Of a stretch of 62,414 bases of DNA, positions 32,912 to 45,600 are shown one piece after another. Each line of letters opens with the position of its first letter. The stretch's first letter is position 1. Origin of the DNA: Folioceros fuciformis (lineage: Eukaryota; Anthocerotophyta; Anthocerotopsida; Anthocerotales); assembly GCA_049999805.1 (NCBI GenBank), contig JBNGIO010006382.1:576171-638584 (forward strand), read 5' to 3'. A program made the translations under genes and the position numbers. A model generated the notes under the pieces. It did not search any database. It was not told where the DNA came from and saw only the letters and a program-made list of their open reading frames with translations.

Positions 32912-33947
32912 CCTCACTGGTCCTGGAATGAAGTGGTCTCTACTACGAATTCCCGCATCAGGTTGACGTTTGCCTCGTCCACTTGCTGCACAGAGCAAGC
33001 AGGGTATGCGCGTAAGGTATCCCAAATCTCAGACCAGCTGCTCCAAGTCTGCTCTGCATCGCTCAACGGCATTACCTTCATGGCCAGCGCTTGCAAGTTG
33101 TCCCACTCGAAATCCTGACGAGCGTAAGCTGATCGAACCTGCTTGCGAGTTGCAACCACAGCTTCCTCAACGCATTGCTGGCGGGATAATTCTAGACAGA
33201 CCACTCAATCCAGAAAAAGACTGGGATGCATACCTCCATGATGCGGAGAGCTAGCAGGCAAGCGAAGATTTTCCCACACATTCACATGCCCACAACTGGA
33301 ATGAGCACTTGGGAGAGTTGTGGAAAGCAACGGTAAGCAAATGACTTGGCAAGCATACCAAGCCCCTTGTGACGAGGAGACTCCCGCAATAGTGCAGCAC
33401 AGAACTGGTCTCCATCTTTGAGGGACACCCGGTCCACAAAGCTGCTCAGCTCTTCATATCCCTCCTTATTGTAGTCCTGCGTACCTTCCCCCGGCGCGCC
33501 ATTCCCCTGAGCTTCAGACAGCACTCGGCAAGATTGCGAGCCGAGCAAAGAAGGAAAAGATAAAGGACCCTTCCTACCTGGAGCTGCGACATGACAATCT
33601 TAACGGCCACAAAGGTGAAGAAGTTGTGCAGGGAATCTGCCGCCTTCCGCTCTGGAGACTTCTCCCCAAAGCCTGGACAGGATAGGTAGCTGCAGGGATT
33701 GAGCTGACTACGGGTGCTGGAATCTGCCCAATTTGCACTGGAAAGCTGGAAAATACACACCCTACCTGGCACGAACATTTGGCACCGAGTGGGAGAGCAA
33801 GGAAGCCTTGAGCTGATGATGTGTGAGCGGGGCAGCTTTGGCAGCGCATGGGCGCCCCACATGCAGCTTGCCATCTCCGTCGTCGGGGCAATGCTTACCA
33901 GCATTGCGAAGGCTGACTTCAGAGTTCCACTCCTCCAAACTGAGCAT
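32912..33947 (-). CDS. RBCX2: RbcX-II Rubisco assembly chaperone
   Basis: RbcX is a small homodimeric chaperone that stabilises folded Rubisco large subunits during assembly in the chloroplast stroma. The exons are about 33947-33766, 33689-33578, 33476-33359, 33250-33234, 33138-33076 and 32985-32912. The mature part reads YLSCPGFGEKSPERKAADSL, FFTFVAVKIVMSQLQDYN, YEELSSFVDRVSLKDGDQFC, ALLRESPRHKGLALRIMEVR, SAYARQDFEWDNLQALAMK and ANVNLMREFVVETTSF. These match plant RbcX type II closely. The fourth exon is only 17 nt (coding ALRIME with the split Ala codon) and is easy to miss. The start is uncertain: the ATG at 33947 gives the frame that joins exon 2 in phase and a plausible transit peptide. 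Confidence 0.9.
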
Positions 33948-34782
33948 GGTTGTAGGCCATGGTTGTAGATTGCTGTCATGCCCGAATTACATGACATCAC
34001 TTTCCAGGAAAAAAAATATCCTCATGGCCCATACATGCACTGACTTAGTCTACTCATCAAAGATCTTCACGATGATCGCCTCCTGCAGTTCCTGGCTGTC
34101 GAACCATCTTCACAACGAATTTTGCAGAGTTTTCTTGACGAATTTTTTAAGAATGACGCGGCATTATCTCCGAGTTCCTATGGGGTATGCCATACTGAAC
34201 AGTAAGATTTCCGCCAAAGAGCATGGTACTTAGCGACATGCAAGAATCCTGAGCTACAGAGTACGCACGACATGGTTGGCGTCGCAAGTATCGTGCCCTA
34301 CCGAACGGGGTGCTCTGCACCCACCACCATATGGTAACAAACATATTTTCGTTGTTTTCCCTTAACTATGATTTCACCAGTTTGCTATCACTAACAACTT
34401 TTAAAAGCAGTTAGTGATAGCAGGCCAGTGAGAAAGCTGGATGCTCATGGAAATGCGTACCTTCGAAACAGGGCGGCCCGACGGCAGGCAGGTGGAGTGT
34501 GTGGTTGGACCACTCTGTGCCGTCTCGTGGAAACAAGGTCAGTATGCAGATGCACCAGACATTGCCCCAATTGGGCAGGCAGCAAGAGGATGGCACAAAC
34601 GAGGCGAGAGTGCTAGCTACACGCGAGGCAGCGAAACCATATCAACACTGGTGCGCATTGCTCATTGAATATCTCATTTTGACCCTCAACCGAGTTACAA
34701 TGCCACTGCAGCCGAAGCTTCTAAATGACCTAAGTCCTTGCTTGCTTGACAAGGCATCAGCTGCAAGGTTTACAATCCGTGC
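33948..34782. other. Spacer between RbcX and chorismate mutase
   Basis: This 0.8 kb should contain the RbcX promoter and chorismate mutase 3' UTR. I see no gene or strong repeat. Confidence 0.5.
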
Positions 34783-36291
34783 CTAATCAAGCCTCCGCAA
34801 AAGATACTGGATCTGCACCTTCTTCGTCAAAGGCATGACCCAGTCCTTGTAAAGTGATGCAATCAGCGCAGGCTCAACTCTGTAGTGCTGTGACGTGGGC
34901 TTCCCGGTGATGTCCAATTCCTGACCATACACCAGGGCCTTTTGCTGCACGCGATCCACAAGCTTTTGCTCCACAACGGGATAGGTGATGAGTTCCATCA
35001 GAGCATCAACGTCCTGTGAGATGCCCACAAACGACTGTGAGTCACCAACTTCTGCAGTCTGAACTCTCCACAAGCAAAGTAAGTGGTACAAAGAACCTGA
35101 GCTCGAATGGCAGATTCAAAGCGCGCTGGATCTTCGCGGTACTTGGTTTCTGCCACAAACTTGCCATAGTGGATACGCTTGGACAAAGCCTTCCAGAAAA
35201 ACACACAAGTCAGGCATTGCTGGAACGCGAATTAAAACCAAAACCCCACTTCAGCATGAGCCTAGGCTAAGGGGACAAGTTTGCAGCAACCTGGAGGCAC
35301 AGGACGTCCAAAGTGGAAGAGGAACCGTAATTGCCATCATCTCCCGCAGAAGCCACAAGTGGCAGCAAGTCATCGAAGTACATCGACCATACAGCCTTGT
35401 TGATGTTCACCCCGTCTGCAGCAAAGTGCAGACGCTGAACGCCATAACAGCACGATTGGTGAGCGAGGGCTTCCCTGTTGCTAACCAACTACCTCTGCTT
35501 CAGGCCACAATTTCACACGACAAAAAGACACCAAAAACGTACATAGGGATACACCACTGGCGGTGTGGTCGCCTTCGGCAAATCCTCCGGGAAGAAAGGG
35601 TGCTCGTCGGGGCTATTGAAGCGCCCAACCTGCAAAGTAATTCGGAACGTGAGACCGGGAAAAGAATTCAACAGCTCCAACAACGCAAACCGAGTCAGAC
35701 CTTGGCATGGAGGCGCTCAGTTTCCTTGAGCATGTACTTGACCAAGCTTCCATCGAAGCCCGGAATGGGGAACCGGTTGGAGTCATACGCCCCACTGTTC
35801 AACAAATACTGAGCGCGCTCGATCAAATTGAAGATGATAGTATCTTCCTGACGAATCAGAGAGCCTCGGATATCCTCCAAACTGAACTCCTTGGACGGCG
35901 CATTGCCAACCTCACTGCAAACGGGTCAAAAGTCAAATCCCACACCGGACACAGACAGTTGCTGCCAAAATTCCGCAGAACCAGACAGCAACACCAACTT
36001 CATCAAGCAAACGCCAGGAGAGCAAAAGAGACCGGAAATTTTCACTCGCCTGGAAGCAGCTTGCGGCATCAGGCACACTCCCGGTCGCCTGATCTCAAAT
36101 GCGCAGGAACCCACCTCCTTGGGCATGTCCTCCGTCTCGGACCTGCACACTTTCCGGAAGATGTTCCGGCGTTGAGCACGGGAAACAGTCACAAAGCGCA
36201 CAATGCCGCATGCTGCCAGAGGATCAGCACGCGCAGAAGGAGCGGGGAAGGCCGGGTGCTGAGTGTAGCGAAGCAAGCTGTGGTTGGCCAT
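34783..36291 (-). CDS. CM1: Chorismate mutase, plastidic AroQ type
   Basis: The enzyme converts chorismate to prephenate, committing carbon to phenylalanine and tyrosine. Six exons are read: 36291-36115, 35910-35701, 35629-35543, 35434-35291, 35189-35097 and 35013-34783. The N-terminus from MANHSLLRYTQHPAFPAPSA is transit-peptide-like. The mature enzyme starts near SLEDIRGSLIRQEDTIIFNL, with its RQE, and continues ERAQYLLNSGAYDSNRFPIP, GRFNSPDEHPFFPEDLP, VNINKAVWSMYFDDLLP, GDDGNYGSSSTLDVLCLQ, ALSKRIHYGKFVAETKY, DVDALMELITYPVVEQKLVD and the C-terminus DWVMPLTKKVQIQYLLRRLD. This is the standard plant AroQ chorismate mutase. The exon 2 acceptor was chosen at GTGAG|GTTGGC to keep phase. The transit peptide points to plastid CM1-like rather than cytosolic CM2. 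Confidence 0.93.
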
Positions 36292-36639
36292 ATCCGAATG
36301 CTGGGAGCTCTCAAGATTGAGTCACGCTCGGTAGCAGCTCTGACGATTCCGGCAAGCAGATCGAGGATGCTACCTTGGCAAAGCAGAGCGCCTTAAATAG
36401 GCAGGCAAAGCTGCTTGGACAGTGACTGCACGGTGGTGGGAGCTGGGAGGGACTCCATCACTGCGCAGCGTACCATGCCCCCGCTCTGGTGCGTGCCAAT
36501 GCCTGCGGTCCGGACCGCTGGACCTTCCCAGCCTTCCGTCCGGCTCCCCCAGCCCAAACAATAATAGCCATCCCAATTTATACCCCTTAGGGTACATATT
36601 CCACCCTTGCCCTTGCCCATTCGAAGATACTCCTCTCCT

Positions 36640-36925
36640 TCCAACGTTGGTCTCCACCAGGTCGGTTTCCCCTTCCCGAGCGATACTCCTCCTTCTCCTC
36701 CCAACGTGCATCTCCACCAGGTCGGTTTTCCCTTCCCGAGCGATACTCCGTCTTCTCCTCCCAACGTTTATCTCCACCAAGTCGGAATTCCATTCCCGAC
36801 TCTGCTTCTTCTCGCCTCCCGCCGTTTGTCTCCACCAGGTCCGTCTTCCCTTCCCGAGCGATACTCCCTCTTCTCCTCCCAACGTTGGTCTTTACCAAAT
36901 TTGTTTTGCCTTCCCGACCGATCGA
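36640..36925. repeat. 60-bp minisatellite upstream of chorismate mutase
   Basis: About 4.7 copies of a pyrimidine-rich 60-bp unit lie 350-630 bp before the chorismate mutase start. Each copy has CTCCACCAGGTCGG, TTCCCTTCCCGAGCGATACT and TTCTCCTCCCAACG. Confidence 0.85.
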
Positions 36926-37223
36926 CACCTTGCAATGGCTAGAAATCTACCTCCGGTCCATCTCCATCATATCATGTTGCTGCGGGATGTAGGACATACG
37001 TGAATAGTTCTTACTGAAGAAAGTCCTTACAAAAAGAGTATAAGGAAGAAATCCCTTATGGAGGGTAAGGCTTCCTTTATGTATTTTTTGAGAGTATGGT
37101 TTGGTATGTCGAGACACTCACGTATGTTAGGACTATCACGTATGTCATGTGGGAACTTCCTTGTCCGCGTACTTGAAGTACCGATAAGCACGTGAATAGT
37201 GGGTAAGGGCCTCAATGTGTTGA

Positions 37224-37680
37224 ACTTTCTTTCTTCACGTACTGATGAGATTGAGGTCTCAACGTGTTGAACCNNNNNNNNNNGTACTGATGAGATTGAG
37301 GTCTCAACGTGTTCAACCTTCTTTCTTCACGTACTGATGAGATTGAGGTCTCAACTTGGTGAACCTTCTTTCTTCACGTACTGATGAGATTGAGGTCTCA
37401 ACGTGTTGAACCTTCTTCCTTCACGTACTGATGAGATTGAGGTCTCAACGTGTTGAACCTTCTTTCTTCACGTACTGATAAGATTGAGGTCTCAACTTGT
37501 TGAACCTTCTTTCTCACGTACGGATGAGATTGAGGTCTCAACGTATTCAACCTTCTTTCTTCACGTACTGATGAGATTGAGGTCTCAATGTGTTGAACCT
37601 TCTTTCTTCACGTACTAATGAGATTGAGGTCTCAATGTGTTGAACCTTCTTTCTTCACGTACTGATGAGATTGAATAGTA
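37224..37680. repeat. 47-48 bp tandem repeat, about nine copies
   Basis: Units contain TTCACGTACTGATGAGATTG, AGGTCTCAACGTGTTGAACC and TTCTTTC. This is the most homogeneous part of the large repeat field. A 10-N gap sits inside it at 37274-37283. Confidence 0.9.
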
Positions 37681-39700
37681 CGTAAGAGTGTAAGAGTCCT
37701 ACCGTGTTGAAACTTCTTTCTTTAGGTAATGATGAAATTGAATAGTTTGTAAGAGCATAAGAGTCCTACTGTGTTGAAACTTCCTTGTATGAAATTGAAT
37801 AGTTTGTAAGAGCATAAGAGTCCTACTGTGTTGAAACTTCCTTGTTCACATACGGATGAAATTGAACAGTGTGTTAGAGTGTAAGAGTCCTACCGTGTTG
37901 AAACTTCCTTCTTCAAGTACTGATGAGACTAAATATTCAAGGTAGCGATGAAATTGAAATTGAACAGTGTTTAAGAGTGTAAGAGTTCTAAGAGTTCTAC
38001 CGTGTTAAAACTTCTTTCTTCAAGGACTGATGAGATTGAATATTCAAGGTATTGATGAGATGAGACTGAATAGTGTGTTAGAGTNNNNNNNNNNNNNNNN
38101 NNNNNNNNNNNNNNNNNNNNNNNNNNNNNNNNNNNNNNNNNNNNNNNNNNNNNNNNNNNNNNNNNNNNNNNNNNNNNNNNNNNNAATATTCAAGGTATTG
38201 ATGAGATGAGACTGAATAGTGTGTTAGAGTGTAAGAGTCCTACTATGTTGAAACTTCTTTCTTCAAGTACTGATGAGATTGAATAGTGTGTAAGACCGTA
38301 AGAGTCCTACCGTGTTGAAACTTCTTTCTTCAAGTACTGATGAAATTGAATAGTGTGTAAGAGTGTAAGAGTCCTACCTTGTTGAAACTTCCTTCTTCAG
38401 ATGCTGATGAGACTGAATAGTGTGTTAGAGTGTAAAAGTCTTACCGTGGTGAAACTTCTTTCTTTAGGTACTGATGAGATGAGATTGAATAGTCTGTAAG
38501 AGTGTAAGAGTCCTACTGCCATGGAAACCTCCTTCTTCATGTACTGATGAGATTGAATACTGTGTAAGAGTGTAAAAGTCTTACCATGTTGAAACTGTTT
38601 TCTTTAAGTACTGATAAGATTGAATAGTGTGTAAGAGTGTAAGAGTCCTACTACAGTGGAAACCTCCTTCTTCATGTACTGATGAGATTGAATGCTGTGT
38701 AAGAGTGTAAGAGTCTTACCATGTTGAAACTTCTTTCTTTCAGTATTGATAAGATTGAATAGTGTGTAAGAGTGTAAGAGTCCTGCCGTGTTGAAACTTC
38801 CTTTCTTTAAGTACTGATAAGATTGAATAGTGTGTATGAGTGTAAGAGTCCTACCGTGTTCAAACTTCCTTCCTTCGTAGGTATTTCGAGTATGAAGTAA
38901 AGTATTGATGAGAATGAGTAGTGTGTAAGATTCTTTCTTCAGGCTCATGAGACTCAATAGTGTGTAAAAGCCTTAGCAATGCATGCTAAAACTCCCTTCA
39001 TCAGGTATTTCGAGTACTAAGTAGAGTGTAAGAATTCTTCTTTAGTTACTTCAAGTATTGATGAGATTGAGTAGTGTGCAATGAGATTGAGTAGGATGTG
39101 AAATTCCTTCAAGTACTTGGAGTATTAATGAGACTGAGTAGTGTGTAAGAGTCTTAGTGTGTTGAAACTTCCTTCTTCAGGTACTTTGATACCTGATGAG
39201 ACTAAGTAGTGTGTAAGAGTCTTGGTGTGTTGAAACTTTCTTCTTCATGTACTTCAACACCTAATGAGACCGAGTAGTGTGTAAGAGTCTTTGAGTGTTG
39301 AAACTTCCTTCTTCAGGTACTTTAACACCTAATGAGACCAAGCATTGTGTAAGAGTCTTAGTGTGTTTAAACTTCTTTCTTCAAGTACTTCAAGTATTGA
39401 TGAGACTAAGTAGTGTGTAAGAGTCTTAGCATGTTGAAACTTACTTCTTCAAGGACTTTGAGTATTGAGTACTAATGAGACGGAGTAGTGTGTAAAAAAC
39501 TTCCTTCTCCAAGTGCTTCAAGTATTAATGAGATTGAGTAGTGTGTAAAAGTCTTAGCATGTGTAAAAGTCTTAGCATGTTGAAACTTCCTTCATACTTA
39601 CTTAGAGTATTGATGAGAATGAGTCATATAAAACATGAGTCTAAAGCATGAAAACTTCCTTCAAGTACTTAGAGTACTAATGGAAGAGAGTAGTGTGCAA
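37680..39700. repeat. Diverged tandem repeat block A (first round)
   Basis: About 2 kb of degenerate units of 55-80 bp. The recurring words are GTGTAAGAGTCTTAG, GTTGAAACTTCCTTCTTCA and AAGTACTGATGAGATTGA. A 100-N gap at 38085-38184 has the same 46 bp on both sides. Open reading frames in it carry no known domain. Confidence 0.85.
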
Positions 39701-39739
39701 GAGTCTCAAAGTGTGTACACACTCAGCATTTTTGTGCAA

Positions 39740-40140
39740 GGGTCGTAGTATTCACTTCGAACCTCTAATGGTGACAAATAGAATGTAAGTGTCTCAACAT
39801 GAAATATGAGAATGAGTCCTACATATGTAAGAGTGTCAATATTCTCTCACAATCTCCAATGGCACCAAATTGAGTTTGAGAGTCCTAACATAAAATATCG
39901 TGTATAGGAGTGCAAATGGTCATGGACTTCCCTAAAATATGTCCATGAAGAATGCAAGTCTTAGCTTTCACCTTCAATCTCTGATGAGGATAAATCGAGA
40001 GTGAAAGTCTCAACATGAGAGTGTTTCGTAACTTGGCCACTAGAGGACCACTTGTGAGAGTCACAATGCCAGAAAATTCCAACTTGGCCACTACAAGACC
40101 ACTTTTGAGAGTCTCAACACAAGAATCTTCCAACAAGACC
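39740..40140. repeat. Linker block B (first round)
   Basis: A transition segment with TTCACTTCGAACCTCTAATG, TGAGAGTCTCAACA and GACCACT words, set between block A and block C. A similar segment occurs at 46.14-46.32 kb. Confidence 0.55.
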
Positions 40141-40164
40141 ACTCAAAGACCATCATGTGATGTA

Positions 40165-42665
40165 TACATTGACTTGGGTGTATTACGTCATGTACGAGTA
40201 GCACCTACCTTGATGCATTACATGACGTATAAGTAGCACAAACCGTAGTGCATCACGTGAAGTATGCTTAGCACAAACCTTAGTGCATTATAGGAAGTGT
40301 GAGTAACATTGGCTTTGATGAATTACATAAAGTAGGAAGTATGAGTAACATTGATCTTAAAGCATTACATAAAGCACAAGTAGCATCGACCTTGGTGCAC
40401 CACGTTACATGAACTTGAAGTATGAGTAGCATTAACTTTGATGCATTATATGAAGTACGAGTAGTAATGATCATTGTGCATTTCATGAAGTACGAGTAGC
40501 ATCAACGTTGGTGCATCACATTATGTGAACATGTAGTATGAGTAGCATTGACGTTGGTGCGTCACATTATGTGAACATGTAGTATGAGTAGCATTGACGT
40601 TGGTGCATCACCTTATGTGAACGTAAAGTATGAGTAGCATGGACGTTGGTGCATCACATTATGTGAACCTGAAGTATGAGTAGCATCGACGTTGGTGCAT
40701 CACATTATGTGAATGTGAAGTATGAATAGCATCTACGTTGGTGCATCACATTATGTGCATTATGTGAACGTGAAGTATGATTGGCATGGACGTAGGTGCA
40801 TCACATTATGTGAATGTGATGTATGAGTGGCATCGAAGTTGGTGCATCACATTATGTGAACGTGAAGTATGTCTTGTAATGCATCAAGGTTCGGTGTTAT
40901 TTGTACTTCATGTAATACATTAAGAAAGGTCGATGCCATTAATACGTATACGTATTAGTGGCACTGAACGTTGATGATGCATTACATGACATATATGTAT
41001 GAGTAGCAGTGAACCTTTATGCATTACATGACATATATGTATTAGTAACACCAAACCTTGATGATGCATTACATGACATATATGTATTAATAGCACCAAA
41101 CCTTGATGCATTACATGATGTATACGTGTGAGTAGAACCAAACCTTGATGCATTACATGACATATATGTATGAGTAGCACCAACCTTGATGCATTACATG
41201 ACGTGTATAGTTATGAGTAGCTGACATGTATAGGTATGAGTAGCACCAACCTTGATGCATTACATAATATGTATAGGTATGAGTAGCACCAACCTTGATG
41301 CATTACATGACGTATACATGTGAGTAGTACTAACCTTGATGCATTGCATGACGTATACATATGGGTAACACTAACCTTGATGCATTACATGACGTATACC
41401 TATGAGTGGCAACACCCTAGATGCATTACATGTCATAATCATGAAGTACGAGGTAGGTGAACTTGAAGTATAAGTAGCACCGATCTTAGTGCATCATATT
41501 ACATGTTACATGAACATGAATTATACATAGCACCGATCTTAGTGCATCATATTACATGTTATGTGAACATGAAGTATAAGTAGCACCAATCTCAGTGCTA
41601 CTTAGAAGTATAAGTAGCACTGACCTAGGCATTACGTAATGTGAAATACAAGTAGCACTAACCATGGTGCATCACCTCATGTGAAGTACATTGTTAAGTA
41701 GCACTGACCTTGGTGCATCACCTAACGTGAAGTACATTGTCAAGTAGTACCACCTTGGTCCACCGATCTTCGTGCATACTGACCTTGGTGCATTACTTCA
41801 AGTGAAGTATAAATAGCACCAACCTTGGCGCACCAATCCTGGTGCATCACCTCACATGAATTACATTATCAAGTAGCAACAACCTTGGTGCATCATCTTA
41901 TATAAAGTACATTGTCCAATAGCATCAACCTTGGTGCATCACCTCATATAAAGTACATTGTCCAATAGCACCGACCTTGATGCATCACCTTATATAAAGT
42001 ACATTATCAAGTAGCACTGACCTTGCTGCATCACCTCACGTGAAAGTACATTGTCAAGTAGCACCGACCTTGATGCACCAACGCCGATGGCCTTGGTACA
42101 TCACCTCACGTGAAAGTACATTGTCAATTAGCACCGACCTTGGTGCACCAACGCCAACGGCCTTGGTACATCACCTCACGTGAAAGTACATTGTCAATTA
42201 ACACCGACCTTGGTGCACCAACGCCAACGGCCTCGGTACATCACCTCACGTGAATGTACATTGTCAAGTAGCACCTGCCTTGGTGCACCAACGCCAACGG
42301 CCTTGGTACACCAACGCCAACGGCCTTGGTACACCAACGCCAACGGCCTTGGTACACCAACGCCAACGGCCTTGGTACACCAACGCCAACGGCCTTGGTA
42401 CATCACCTCAAGTGAAAGTACATTGTCAAGTCGCCAACGGCCTTGGTACATCACCTCAAGTGAAAGTACATTGTCAAGTAGCACCGACCTTGGTGCACCA
42501 AAGCCAACGGCCTTGGTACATCACCTCAAGTGAAAGTACATTGTGAAGTAGCACCGACCTTGGTACACCAACACCAATGGCCTTGGTACATCAGCTCAAG
42601 TGAAAGTACATTATCAAGTAGCGCCAACCTTGGTACATTACGCCACCCACCTTGGTACAAGTATA
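40165..42665. repeat. Tandem repeat block C (first round)
   Basis: About 2.5 kb of units built on GAGTAGCACCAACCTTGATG and CATTACATGACGTATA, drifting toward CACCTTGGTGCATCACCTCA. Inside it, at about 42280-42400, sits a near-perfect 23-bp subarray of GCCTTGGTACACCAACGCCA. Confidence 0.85.
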
Positions 42666-45600
42666 ACGAACCTTGGTCAGTAGTATGTAAGAGTCTTAGC
42701 CTATTGAAACTTCCTTTAAGTACCCAAAGTCTTCATGATGAAAGTGAGTCTTCCTGATGAAAGTGAGTAGCGTCTAAGAGTCTTAGCCCATTGAAACTTC
42801 ATTTAAGTACATAGAGTCTTCAAGATGAAAGTGAGATGAAAGTGAGTAAGCGTACATAGAGTCTTCAAGATGAAAGTGAGATGAAAGTGAGTAAGCGTAC
42901 ATAGAGTCTTCAAGATGAAAGTGAGATGAAAGTGAGTAAGCATACATGGAGTCTTCAAGATGAAAGTGAGTAAGCGTACATAGAGTCTTTAAGATGAAAG
43001 TGAGATGAAAGTGAGTAAGCGTACGTAGAGTCTTCAAGATGAAAGTGAGATGAAAGTGAGTAAGCATACATGGAGTCTTCAAGATGAAAGTGAGTAAGCG
43101 TACATAGAGTCTTCAAGATGAAAGTGAGTAAGCATACATGGAGTCTTCAAGATGAAAGTGAGTAAGCGTACATAGAGTCTTCAAGATGAAAGTGAGTAAG
43201 CATACATAGAGTCTTCATGATGAAAGTGATTAAGCATATAAGAGTCTTAGCCTGTTGAAACTTCCTTTAAGTACCTAGAGTCTTCATGATGAAAGTGAGT
43301 AAGCGTGTAAGAGTCTTAACCTGTTGAAACTTCCTTCAAGTACCTAGAGTCTTCATGATGAAAATAAGTAGTGTGTAAGAGTCTTTACATAAGAGAACTT
43401 CTTTCTTCAAGTACTTCTAAGTACTTAAAGAACTTAGAACCATTCTAATTTAGAACTGTTTTAACTTAGAACTTAGAACCGTTCTAACTTAGAACTTAGA
43501 ACCGTTCTAACTTAGAACTTAAAACCGTTCTAACTTAGAACTTAGAACCGTTCTAACTTAGAACTTAGAACTATTCTAACTTAGAACCATTCTAATTTCG
43601 AACTGTTTAACTTAGAACTTAGAACCGTTTTAACTTAGAACCGTTCTAACTTAGAACTTAGAACCGTTTTATCTTAGAACCGTTTTAACTTAGAATCGTT
43701 TTAACTTAGAACTGTTCTAACTTAGAACTTAGAACCATTCTAACTTAGAACTTAGAACTTAGAACCATTTTAATTTAGAACTTAGAACTTAGAATCGACA
43801 TGTGAACTTAGAACCGACATGGATGAGAGCGAGTTGTGTGTAAGAGTCTCTATATGTATGAACTTCCTTCTTTAAGTACTTAGAGTACCAATCTGAGCGA
43901 GTCTTGTGTAATATTCTCAACAAGTGGGAACTTCCTTCTTCAAGTACTTAGAGTACCAATATGAGCGAGTCATGTGTAAGAGTCTCACCATATGGGAACT
44001 TTCCTGCTCAAGTACTTAGAGTAAGAGTCTCACCGTGTAGGAACTTTCTTGCTCAAGTACTTAGAGTAAGAGTCTCATTGTGTGGGAACTTTCTTGCTCA
44101 AGTACTTAGAGTAAAAGTCTCACCATGTGGGAACTTTCTTGCTTAAGTAGTTAGAGTACCAATGAGAGCGAGTAGTAGTGTGTAGGAGTCTCAATGTGNN
44201 NNNNNNNNNNNNNNNNNNNNNNNNNNNNNNNNNNNNNNNNNNNNNNNNNNNNNNNNNNNNNNNNNNNNNNNNNNNNNNNNNNNNNNNNNNNNNNNNNNAC
44301 CAATGAGAGCGAGTAGTAGTGTGTAGGAGTCTCAATGTGTATGAAATTCCTTCTTCAATTACATAGAGCTTCTTCCCTCATGTGGTATCTTCAATTACAT
44401 AGAGCTTCTTCCTTCATGTGGTAACTGCCTTCGTCCAGTACTTAGAGTATTGATGAGAAAGAGTCAGGTGTAAGAGTCTTAGTGTCCTTGTGTTTGAGAA
44501 TCTTAGTGTTCTCCTATGGGAGAGTCTATAAGGTCTGATAGTGGAAACTTCCTTTTGCAAGTACTAAGAGTACTATTGAGAGTGAATCTTGTGTCCTTTT
44601 TCAAGTACTAAGAGTACTATTGAGAGTGAATCTTGTGTCCTTTTTCAAGTACTAAGAGTATTATTGAGAGTGAATCTTGTGTCCCTTTTCAAGTACTAAG
44701 AGTACTATTGAGAGTGAATCTTGTGTAAGAATCTCAACATTCTCATGTTTAAGAATCTCAATGTTCTTTTACATAAGAGTCATTTATGTGTTATACTATG
44801 TGAGAGTCTCAATGTGGAAACTTCCTTCTTCAAGTACTTTGAGTATTAATGAGGATGAATCATGTGCAAGGGTCTTAGCGTTCTCATGTCTGAGAGTCTT
44901 AGCACTCTCCTATGTGAGAGTAGTAGTGTTCTCATGTGTAAGGGTCTNNNNNNNNNNAAGGGTCTTAACATTCTTCTATACAAGAGTAGTCTCAACATTT
45001 TCTCGTGTGTTCTCTGTATAAAAGTAGTCTCAATGTTCTCGTGTGTAAGCATCTCAACATTCTCATGTGAAAGATTCTTAGCGTCTCAACGTTCTCATGT
45101 GAAAAATAAGCATCTCAATGTTCCTATGTGAAAGAGTAAGCATCTCAACATTCTCATGTGAAAGAGAAAGCATCTCAACATTCTCATGTGAAAGACTCTT
45201 CTCCTCTCTAATTGTCTTAGTGTTCTCGTCTTAAAGAGTCTCAGTGTTCTCGTGTCAAAGAGTCTCAGTGTTCTCGTGTCAAAGAGTCTCAGTGTTCTCG
45301 TGTCAAAGAGTCTCAATGTTCTTGTGTCAAAGAGCCTCGGCATTCTCGTGTCAAAGAGTCTCAGCATTCTCGTGTTAAAGAGTCTCAGCAATCTTGTGTC
45401 AAAGAGTCTCAGCATTCTCGTGTTAAAGAGTCTCAGCAATCTTGTGTCAAAGAGTCTCAACGTTCTCATGTTAAAGAGTCTCGGTGGTCTCATGTGAAAG
45501 AACTTCAACTGGGTGTGACAGTTTCAACGTTCTTGTGTATAAGAGTTTCAGTGTTCTCATCTANNNNNNNNNNNNNNNNNNNNNNNNNNNNNNNNNNNNN

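Noticed and set aside
37224-37680. The 47-48 bp array as a CRISPR array
   Set aside because: There are no unique spacers between constant repeats; the whole unit repeats, and the genome is a plant.
45095-45508. Regular peptide repeat (LFDTRTLR) on the minus strand
   Set aside because: A product of the 24-bp tandem DNA repeat, whose period is a multiple of three; no start context or domain.
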